A DNA stretch of 64,000 bases, taken from the NCBI GenBank assembly GCA_963836915.1, contig CAWILH010000002.1:3844001-3908000 (forward strand). The letters are read 5' to 3'. The notes below the pieces were generated by a model that was not told where the DNA came from, did no database searches, and was given only the letters and a program-made list of their open reading frames with translations. The stretch comes from Cryomorpha sp963836915 (GTDB lineage: Bacteria; Bacteroidota; Bacteroidia; Flavobacteriales_D; Cryomorphaceae). Made by a program: the position numbers and the translations under genes. Positions 55,432 through 64,000 of the stretch are shown here, piece by piece. Each line of letters begins with the position of its first letter. The first letter of the stretch is position 1.

Positions 55432-58400
55432 TTATTTAGCGATCATGAATTTCTCGATGATCGTTTCGTTGTCAGTAGTCAATCGGTATACATACACCCC
55501 GTTAGGAAGTGCAGCACCATCAAAGTTCAGGCGGTATTCCTGACCTTCCTGTGCCACCTGGTTGAACAGTGTGGTCACATTGCGGCCGTTCATATCGAAG
55601 ACTGCAACGGTGGTACGTGTGGTCTGCGCAGTGGTGAACACTACGTTTGACACGCCCTGGGTCGGGTTCGGGTAAGAAGCAAGAACAGATGTACCTGAAT
55701 CGCCATTGGTACGTAGACCTTCCTGGTCTTCGTCGTCCCCTTCGCCATCTTCACAGTTGTACACGGCTATCACACCATCCACATCATAGCCATCGAGGCT
55801 GGCAGTGGAAGCTGCATTGGTGATGCGCACCTGGGTGACGTATGCAAGGCCGGAAGTGCTGATGTCAACACCACCGTCACGGCATATGGTCCCCACGTTC
55901 ACGAAGGCACCGCCATCCTGCGACACCGCGATCACGGCACGCTCATCGCCTGCACCAGAACAAACATCACCAGAGAACGAAGTCTCGAAGATCAGGATGT
56001 CATCGCCAGGGCCATCGGTCACCTGACCGCTGAACCCAAGGGTAAGGCTTCCGCCAACACCGAGCGATACGAAGCCACCGGCCGCGTTGCCCTGGTCCGG
56101 GGCACCGAGTGCCACGTTGGGGTTGTTGCGGTCTGCAGCTATGGCAGCGCCATCGGTCTGCAGTCCCGGGCTGTATGCCACAAGCTCGGAAGCGTAGCAA
56201 GAACCGGTCTCCACGAGCGGGGCAGGGCCACAACCGTTCAAGGTCATGATACCATCAAGGTCGTACCCGTCATCGGATATGGATCCGATCGGTGTATTGT
56301 CCACCAACCGCACTGCGATGATAGACGTGAACCCCTGACCGGCAGCATCGATATCGAAGGTGGCGTTCTCGTTGGTCTCTGCAGTACCTACAGAGAAGAA
56401 GTTCACACCGTCCTGTGATACGAACACTTCGGCAGACTCTGGGTAGGTGGCGAAGGTATTGTTACCAAAGGTGGTCTCACGTACCAGGATGTCATCGCCA
56501 GGGCCATTGATGGCAGAGCCACCGGTGAAGCCGAGCGTGATCTGGCCACCGTAACCGAGGGACACGAAGTTGAACGTCATGTCGCCCTGTGGGGCACCAA
56601 CGGCCTGAAGCGGGTTGGTGCGCAATGGGTCAACAAGCGGAGTCCCATCTGCACGTGTTCCGGGGATGTACTCAAGGAGCTCATCACCTTCGGCGGCATA
56701 GCACGGCGCATTGTCCGGGATATTGTCGCCACAGCCGGCAGCAAGGTCACCGTCAAAAGACGTGAACGGCTCGCCGTCGAGCACAAGGTCGAAGGCCACG
56801 CCATTGGCTGTGCCGTCGGCATTGAGGCCTGTGAGCTGTCCCGCGTTCTTGGCAGAGTAGAGCAGGTTGCCGCTCTCCATGATGGCAAGGCCTGTAACGA
56901 CCGCAGAGACTGTCCCGATCTGGCCGGCCATTCCCGGGTTGATCTGGAAGAGCTTGCCACCGCTCGCACGTGAGGGCAAGGTAGGCGATGCCCGAAGTGG
57001 AACTGAAGGCAAGGTCACCACCGCTCACTGCGGCAGATGTGTAGAGCGAACTGGTACCGTCGGGGTTCACCGAGCGCACCATGTTGGAGTCATCGTCACC
57101 GAGCACCAGCTTGTCGTCTGCATTGAAGGCAGCGGCAGTCACTTTGGTGAGCGGCAGGTCGAGCGTGGTCTCGGCGCTCATGGCACCGTCCACGACAGAT
57201 ACATCGAGTGTGGCAAAAGAACCGCCCACCGAGCGCACCACATAGAGAAGGCCTTCGCCCACGTTGAACGCGATGTGCGCTTCGTAGTCAAGGGTCTTGA
57301 GCAGTGAAAGGTTGGCATCGCCACCAGCGATGGTGACACTGTAGATGGAAGTAACGCTCTCGGCGCTCACATCGGCCATGTAGTATACGAAGTTGTTGCA
57401 GTCGGTCACTACCACGGGGGTACCTTCACAACCACAGTCATCGGTCACCACGTCATTCTCCGTGTCGGCATCGCCGTCGTCACAGGGATCGCCAATATTG
57501 GCTCCCAGTTCTTCACAGTCGAAGACCACGTTGCAATTCTCGCGAACGACTTCGATAGAATTTGAAAGCTCGAAGCAACCGGTAAGGTCGGCAGCGTTCA
57601 CATCATCGCCAGCGGCGAAAGAAGCGGCGGCGGCTGCAACATTGCTGTTGTCGGCTTCAAAGCTCAGGAACCAGATCAGGCAGTTGCCCGCACCGGCATC
57701 GTCAAAGTTGATACCTGCGACATCGGCGGCCGTGGCGGGAAGGCCAAGAAGGTTGCCATCGGCATCGGTCACCACCCAAGTGGCACCGTATCCTTCCGGG
57801 GCATCGGGAGCGGTAGCGAAAGCTACGGACACGTTGCTCGGATCGTTGTCATCCACACATACGCTTACAGAGGTTGAACCATCTGCAAATTCGATCGCTC
57901 CGCCATCGGCTTCGCATTCGAATCCTACAGTCTCACATGATACGTCAAGAGTAAAACTACCTCTAGTGGACGACCAGTCATATGTGCGAATAATTATAGT
58001 ACTAGCTTCTTCAACAGAGAAAGTAAGAGTCTCTGCGACACCTGCTGTAAAACCGTTATCGGCACAATCAAGCTCCGTTAGATCATCACCATCACAAGTT
58101 CCAGAGTAAAGAACTAAAACACCGTCGTAGTTATCTCCGTTTATCGTAACAGTATAATCAGTTCCAGGAACTGCATCTATAGTGTAAAATACATCTGCCG
58201 GTGTTCCACCTGCACAATCTGGTGATTCGAAACTACTTTCGGTTGCACCTATAGTGGTGCCGAGTGTAGACGATTCGCAAGAAACAGCAATAGCATCTTC
58301 GCAATTATCATTGCTAGGAGCGCAAAGCTCAGGAGAATCAATTAATGCTGTAGCATCGCATTGAGCATCGTCTGAGCCAACTACCGTAACTGTGGCATCT

Positions 58401-60373
58401 GTACCAACAGCAATAGGGCCTAGAACAGCAGTTCCGTTGGCATCAATTAATGTAGCATCGCTACCATTGATAGTAATGTTGTATGAACTGTTTCCAGATC
58501 CACCTTCTAAAGATGCCAATACAAAATACTCACCACCGAAATCAATACAGTCGTCAATAGAACCACCGTCAGCATCTTGGATGCTTAAAGAAAGCTCTGG
58601 CGAAGTACATAACGGAGGGGCAGCACAGTCAATGTCAATTGTGATATCACCGGTTACAATGCTTCCGCTATTAAAGCGAGCTATGTAAACATAGTATGTT
58701 TCGCCATCTACAGAATTTTCAATTAAGAAAGTTTCTGCTTGAGTCGAACCGTCATCACAACCAAGATTCGTCAAGTCATCACATGACCCTGAATTAATGG
58801 ACATTTCGTGATCAAAATCTGCAGTTGAGTTTATAGTAATGTCCCCACCCGTACCGGTAAACGTGAACCAAAGTCCATTATCACCTATTGAGCATTCAGT
58901 AGTATTGGTACCATTTGAATCATCTGAAGAGAAGGTCACAGGCTCTCCATTACAATCAATGGTGAAAGCATCAGAACATACACTTCCTGGAGAAGGTGGT
59001 ACACCTGCGCATCCGCAATCTTCAGTAACAACATCATTAATCGTGCTATCATCACCGTCGTCACAGGAGTCACCAATGTTGGCATCAAGATCTTCGCAGT
59101 CAAATGGAGTACAGGTAACTGTTAGATCAAATGTGCCCGCAGAAGTAGCGCCAAATCCAGCGACTAATATGTAATAAGTAGAATCTGGAGATGCTACAAA
59201 CTCGATGTAAGATGCTCGATTTGCTGTAGCTGTTCCAATAGTACAATCGAGATCTGTCGCTTCGGTGCTCGCAGCATCATCATCACCTCCAACACAAGTT
59301 AGATTATCACAAGAACCTGAGAAAATTCCGATTTTAGTATCAAATGTCGGCCCTGTTTCTGAGCAAGTAGTTGCACTAATGGTACCCGAGAACCCTGATA
59401 GTGAATACCACACCCCACGGCCTGAACTGAATGAAGTTCCACAGGTGCCCTGTACATCGACAGTTGCATTAGTATTATCACCAGATACAGTTTCACCGCA
59501 CTCAAGGTCTATAGCCCCAGAGCAAAGATCATTTGAAGGTGTGTTGTCAATAGGCGTTCCGTCACATTCACAATCGGCAGTAACCGTATCGTTTTCTGTG
59601 TCATCATCGTCGTCATCACAGGCATCGCCTATGTTGAGACCAAGTTCTTCACAGTCTACAGTTACTACTGGCGTACCTTCACATTCACAATCATCGGTAA
59701 CGGTGTCATTTTCTGTGTCGTCGTCTCCGTCGTCACATGGGTCACCTATGTTGAGACCCAGTTCTTCACAATCGAAGGGTTCAACACCTGCGTCGATGTT
59801 CACGGTGAAGTTAGGCGGAGGGTTACCATCGAGGTAGTTCCCACCGTTGAGCGAGATGCTCGACATATTGTTTCCCATCACCACATGGGCAATTTCGGTA
59901 ACCGTGTTCACTTCTATGGTTTCAAGAACGGTAAACGTCACTGCTGCAAAGTCGGTGTTGCCGCTTGGCGTAGTGAGGTTACCTGTTAGGTTGATCCATA
60001 GTTTGGTAAATGCAAACTGGCCGAGGTCGGCGTCTATGCTGTTGTCGATCGGAAAGTTGAACACTGTCCCTGACACATCGGTAACCGCTGTCTGATCGGT
60101 AGAGAGCAGGTTGGTGTCCCAGTTCATGGTTACGGTCACCCCTTGGTACTCAAGGTCGGTGTCGATGCCCACGGTGAGGGTAAAGGTATCACCGGGCTCG
60201 AAGGTACCGGAAGTGGTCTCAGGACCACCATCGACGGTATAGTAGAATGATGCGTCGTCTTGCGCTTGGAGCCCGGCAAAGCCGAACCCAAGCATAAGAC
60301 AAGCAAGCAGCATCCCTTTCTTAAGGAGACCAAAGGCATTCTTTGATCCTTCTGTTTGTTTGTTCATGTTCAT
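55432..60373 (-). pseudogene. Cohesin-like domain protein with T9SS type A sorting domain (unit 2), frameshifted
   Basis: Paralogue of the 45852-50072 gene. The ATG at 60373 begins the same signal peptide and cohesin-like domain. The centre differs: two acidic linkers, then three PPC-like domains (NDLCSGAIDLEC, VCSDAFTIDC, NDNCEDAIAVSC), then a single 'ECEADGG' module before the shared propeller, 'FVSLGYGG' and sorting-domain end. At about 56973-56977 there is one extra base relative to both other copies (tgagggcaag against tgaagcaag), so the frame from the start ends at 56753 while the downstream frame continues to 55432. If corrected, the product would be about 1646 residues. The upstream product alone would lack the sorting domain. 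This is either a real inactivating mutation or an assembly/sequencing error in a near-identical repeat. Confidence 0.8.
55511..57921 (-). repeat. Long near-identical repeat, copy C
   Basis: Matches copy B 45931-48342 (offset 9580, plus the one extra base near 56975) and copy A 31528-33939. It ends abruptly at the end of the 'ECEADGG' domain coding region, where the PPC-like coding sequence begins. Confidence 0.9.
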
Positions 60374-61288
60374 TTTATTGGTTTTTGATTTGATTGAATT
60401 AAAGCTTAGTTGAGAGGCGCTACCGCACCTGAAAGGTTGAACGCACCGCTTACGATGGTAAGGTCCTGGATATTCACACCACCGCTGCAATTGAGGTCAG
60501 CATTGGCATTATAACCCGCATTCCCTTCCAGGGTGTTGTATGCACCCGATATGAATGTGAGGTCTCGGACGTTGATACCGTTTGAATTATTGGCATCCCC
60601 GTTCTGGACAGCACCCACTGCAAGGGCATTAACCCCGCCGGCGATCACCACGTCCTGGAAACCTTTTGCAAGGTGACGGTCTACCTTCACGATCACATCG
60701 TAGGTACCGGTCAAGAGGTCGGTGGCGGTAAAGTTGCCGCTGGCATCGATCGTGGTGTTGTACTCGGCCACGAGCATCGCTGTGCCCGGCGTATAGAGTT
60801 TCACGTTCACGTTGCCACCATCGCAGGTACCGGTAAATCCGGTCACTGATCCAGCAAGGCTTACTTCGTCATCGAGTTCGCAGGTGAGCGAGAGTGAGAA
60901 GTTGCCATCGGAAGTTCCAAAACCATCGATCATAATATAGTAGGTCTCACCTTCCACAACATCAAAGTCACCACCTGTTGCAAAACCGGCAAAAGAACAG
61001 CCAGACGCTCCATCTACATATCCAGAACCGCCATAACCAGAGTAGCACTCTAAGTCATCGCAAGAACCGGTGAAAACATGGGAGTCGGTATCGAAATCGG
61101 TTCCTGCAAGACAGGTCTCAATGGTAACCGTTCCATTTGCTGTAGCATTGTAAACGAACCATACTGCTCCGGAGGCCGATGAGAAGTCACAAAAATCTTC
61201 GGTCAATGATGCCGCAACCGTACTGCCAGATAAAGTGTCTCCACAGAAGATCTCCGTTGCATTCTCGCATAGGTCATTTTCAGGAGTC
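59798..61288 (-). repeat. Near-identical junction block, copy 2
   Basis: Matches 49497-50990. It includes the cohesin-like domain of unit 2, the short intergenic gap, and the dockerin and last PPC-like domain of the next gene. Confidence 0.88.
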
Positions 61289-64000
61289 GGTTGGCAGTTA
61301 CAATCATCATTAAAGATTCCTGGCTCATCATCGCCAGTGGTACATGCCGTACCTGGAAGGGATGTTCCACCTATGATTCCAAGACAGTCAGCATCACAAG
61401 CATCTCCAGATTGAGTTACAGTAGCCGTAAGGTTACCAAAGGGAGCACATGCCGGATCGCTAACGATTACGGTGAATACTGTGCTTGACCCCAATACAAG
61501 TCCTGTGATCAACACTTCATCAGTTACATTGAACAATGAATCTGTTACACCAGCATTGGTATATGCATACGTGAATGATGTAGAAGAACCGAAGTCATTG
61601 ATCGTTACTGTTGCATTGTACGTAGAATCACTACACTCTGGTGTGGTCTGGACAAAAATGTCTGGAAGAACACAGTCACAGATATCACCGTTTACTGCTG
61701 ACACAGAAACAACTGTATTTCCTGTAGCACCATTGCTACCGTCTACTTGAAGGTAATAGGTCTCACCAGGAGTGACACATACTTCTACCGCAGCTAAGCC
61801 AAAGGTTGTTGATTCTTCACAAGAACCAAACAAACCGAAAGGTCGGTTATCATTGGCCGCTAGCAATCCAAAGGTGCTGTAGTCATTACAATCTGTAGCT
61901 GAATAAACTGCGAATTGATTGTTGAAATTTGATCCATCGTTACAACCATCGATGCTTACACGGCCCGTCGCAGGACCTACGAAAGTGTACCAGATTGAAT
62001 TATCTAAGGATGCGTTTTCGTCTCCAAAAGGTCCATCGCACCACTCTGGTGTTTCGGCAGTTCCGCTGCATGTCCCTTTAGCAGGAACAGGCTCACCTTC
62101 ATCTGTAGTTGCAGTGATATTATTAACTGGTGCAGAAGGAGTACCGTTGTTCAACAATGCAATTGCTCCACATGGCTGATCGTTTGCCGGTGGTGGAGGG
62201 CAAGTCAAGGATAATTCAAAATTACCTTCGGCTGTTCCAAAACCATCTATCATAATATAATAGGTCTCTCCAGCTTCTGCTGGGAAGCTTCCACCGGTCG
62301 CAAATCCTTCGAATTCGCATCCTGACGCTCCATCAACATAACCTGATCCACCATAACCAGAGAAGCAGGTCAAATCATCGCAAGATCCAGTGAACACGTG
62401 TGAATCAGTATCGAAATCGGTTCCAGGATTACATGTCTCAAGAACTACTGTGCCATCCGTGACAGCCGTATAGCTGTACCATACTGCACCAGTGGTACCA
62501 ACTCCAAAATCACAGGTGGTTACTGATGGTGTGGCAATAGTAGTATTTCCAAATACTGTCTGTCCGCATGTCAATGCAATTGCATTTTCACAAAGGTCAT
62601 TATCAGGAACGCAAATTTCTGGAGATAATGTGGTATCTGCATTGCAGAGTGCATTGGTAGTTCCAAAAGCTGAAACAACAGCAGCGGTACCACCAGCAAT
62701 TGGACCAAGAATGGCGCTGCCGTCAACTGGAACTGTGGTTACTGTACCACCATTTACGCTCACATCATATGCAGTATTTAATGCGCCACCGGAAACGGTC
62801 ACGTCGATATAATAATCTGTTTGAAAAGGAACGCATCCGTCAAGCGCCGTTCCATTTTCATCGGCTACCGGCATTGCACTGAGTGCAGGCACACATGATG
62901 GGATTACACAAGAAATGTCTAAGGTGTAATTAACTACTGCGCCAAAACTCTCACCAAATAAAACATAGTAAGTAGTGTTTGCTTCTGTGGTAATCGTTGT
63001 AGTTGCATTTCCAAATAAGGAAGCGCCGCTCACACATGTTAAATCACCGCAACTTCCAGAGTAGATATATCTTCTAGAGCTAGTATTGAAACCCGTCAGG
63101 CTCAAAGCTGTAGTTGCAATGGTGACTTCGGTAACATCGGGAGTGGTAAAGGTATACCAAACTCCACCTGAACCAGCTCCAGGCGTACCTGTGCTTGAAC
63201 AAAATTCTAATCCGGCCTCATAATCTATAGCTCCGATGGTAGAACCTGTATACGATGTGTTACAGTCGGCTGTAATCGCTTCAGAACATTCATCATTTGC
63301 CGGAGGACATGGAGTAGTCGTTAAGATATCTGTAGATACGCAGAGTGCATCATCAATACCGGTAGCACTAAAATATGTTAGACTACCTACTGCAAATGGG
63401 CCGTAAATTGCGGTTTCCCCAGCTACCAAAGTGTCTATGGTGGTAGTAATAGAAGTAGGACTTGTTCCCCTTCTGATTCGGAAACTATTATTTCCTGCTC
63501 CACCATCTAGTGAAACTTGAGCGAATACTTCCGTTCCGAAGTCGATACAACCTTCTGGAAATTCATCTCCATTGGCATCAACCGGAGTAACATCAAAGTC
63601 TGCAAGTTCACAGTCTAGGACGAGACAAGTAGATAAATTTAACGAAAGCGTGATGTCTGTAGAGAAGCTCTCACCCAGTAGAATGTAGTATGTAACTCCG
63701 CCTTCGGCAAGGAAGGTGGTTGTGGCATTTCCAAAAGGAGCGGCACCAGCTACACAGATCAATCCATCACAAGATCCAGAATAAATATATCTTCTGTACG
63801 AGACGTTAAAACCAGTAGAACTCAAGCCAGTTGTGGCTAAGGTCACTTGTGTAAGAACGTCGGGTGTGTAGGTGTACCAGATTCCGCCAGCACCTGCAGT
63901 TGGAGTTCCTGTAGTAGGAGCACAAAATTGAATTCCAGCCTGATAAGGCAATCCTCCAATAGTGGTACCAGCATAAGTTGTTCCGCATTCTACTTCGATG
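60406..64000 (-). CDS. Dockerin-like protein with PPC-like repeats (unit 2), 5' end beyond window
   Basis: Open from the stop at 60406 to the right edge; the start is outside, and the residues at the edge (EVECGTTYAGTTIGG) belong to a PPC-like domain. In order the visible part has five PPC-like domains (the edge one, then NDECSEAITADC, NDLCENAIALTC, NDQPCGAIALLN and NDLCENATEIFC), a carboxypeptidase-regulatory-like domain and a C-terminal dockerin pair. The first dockerin repeat differs from unit 1 by one residue (NVRDLT against NVQDLT). No T9SS sorting domain. It lies 32 bases before the frameshifted cohesin-like gene. The last 880 coding bases are nearly identical to unit 1 while the rest is clearly diverged. 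Confidence 0.82.
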   Translation of the reverse strand, partial: IEVECGTTYAGTTIGGLPYQAGIQFCAPTTGTPTAGAGGIWYTYTPDVLTQVTLATTGLSSTGFNVSYRRYIYSGSCDGLICVAGAAPFGNATTTFLAEGGVTYYILLGESFSTDITLSLNLSTCLVLDCELADFDVTPVDANGDEFPEGCIDFGTEVFAQVSLDGGAGNNSFRIRRGTSPTSITTTIDTLVAGETAIYGPFAVGSLTYFSATGIDDALCVSTDILTTTPCPPANDECSEAITADCNTSYTGSTIGAIDYEAGLEFCSSTGTPGAGSGGVWYTFTTPDVTEVTIATTALSLTGFNTSSRRYIYSGSCGDLTCVSGASLFGNATTTITTEANTTYYVLFGESFGAVVNYTLDISCVIPSCVPALSAMPVADENGTALDGCVPFQTDYYIDVTVSGGALNTAYDVSVNGGTVTTVPVDGSAILGPIAGGTAAVVSAFGTTNALCNADTTLSPEICVPDNDLCENAIALTCGQTVFGNTTIATPSVTTCDFGVGTTGAVWYSYTAVTDGTVVLETCNPGTDFDTDSHVFTGSCDDLTCFSGYGGSGYVDGASGCEFEGFATGGSFPAEAGETYYIMIDGFGTAEGNFELSLTCPPPPANDQPCGAIALLNNGTPSAPVNNITATTDEGEPVPAKGTCSGTAETPEWCDGPFGDENASLDNSIWYTFVGPATGRVSIDGCNDGSNFNNQFAVYSATDCNDYSTFGLLAANDNRPFGLFGSCEESTTFGLAAVEVCVTPGETYYLQVDGSNGATGNTVVSVSAVNGDICDCVLPDIFVQTTPECSDSTYNATVTINDFGSSTSFTYAYTNAGVTDSLFNVTDEVLITGLVLGSSTVFTVIVSDPACAPFGNLTATVTQSGDACDADCLGIIGGTSLPGTACTTGDDEPGIFNDDCNCQPTPENDLCENATEIFCGDTLSGSTVAASLTEDFCDFSSASGAVWFVYNATANGTVTIETCLAGTDFDTDSHVFTGSCDDLECYSGYGGSGYVDGASGCSFAGFATGGDFDVVEGETYYIMIDGFGTSDGNFSLSLTCELDDEVSLAGSVTGFTGTCDGGNVNVKLYTPGTAMLVAEYNTTIDASGNFTATDLLTGTYDVIVKVDRHLAKGFQDVVIAGGVNALAVGAVQNGDANNSNGINVRDLTFISGAYNTLEGNAGYNANADLNCSGGVNIQDLTIVSGAFNLSGAVAPLN

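Noticed and set aside
31449..64000. Mobile element or transposon as the source of the long repeats
   Set aside because: No transposase, integrase or terminal inverted repeats were seen; block borders follow protein domain borders, which suits gene duplication and conversion.

Overview
The window looks like chromosome of a Bacteroidota (Bacteroidetes) bacterium, probably a free-living or marine gliding-type lineage. This rests on proteins ending in type IX secretion system (T9SS) sorting domains of both type A and type B, a PorP/SprF-like outer-membrane protein with an OmpA/PorE-like partner, SprB-type repeats, TAnnTTTG-like -7 promoter elements, and the absence of Shine-Dalgarno-driven starts. 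No rRNA, tRNA, CRISPR array or insertion sequence was recognised.

Left part (1-14.8 kb): the 5' part of lpxD (minus strand, cut by the left edge); a three-gene overlapping cassette of a small exported protein and two lipoproteins (one propeller-like, one with a CPPC thioredoxin-like motif); an AlkB-type alkane monooxygenase; a voltage-gated-type K+ channel with a C-terminal zinc ribbon; a tight operon of a 20-repeat HYR adhesin with a type B sorting domain, PorP/SprF and an OmpA-family protein; and a HigBA toxin-antitoxin pair.

Middle (14.8-31.4 kb): a beta-helix T9SS surface protein (minus strand) with a 435-bp internal tandem repeat; a TPR histidine kinase overlapping an AraC-type response regulator; six plus-strand genes (secreted DJ-1/esterase fusion, DUF481-like protein, NmrA-like SDR, bestrophin, F420-reductase-like protein, zinc alcohol dehydrogenase); a lipoprotein; and a 1.2-kb non-coding tandem-repeat array.

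Right part (31.4-64 kb, all minus strand): three blocks of very large surface proteins. The first is a 4725-residue protein with about 35 propeller-like repeats, SprB-like, thrombospondin-3-like and CARDB-like domains and a type A sorting domain. The other two are duplicated two-gene units. Each has an upstream gene for a protein ending in a type I dockerin-like domain, and 32-35 bp downstream a gene for a protein starting with a cohesin-like domain and ending in a type A T9SS sorting domain. About 2.4-2.5 kb of C-terminal coding sequence is almost identical in all three blocks, and about 1.5 kb around the gene junction is almost identical in the two cohesin/dockerin units. The second cohesin gene carries a one-base frameshift. 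The second dockerin gene runs off the right edge.

The main proposal is that each pair encodes a non-cellulosomal surface complex: the cohesin-like protein is attached to the cell surface by T9SS and may hold the dockerin-like partner. The domain calls come from motif reading only.
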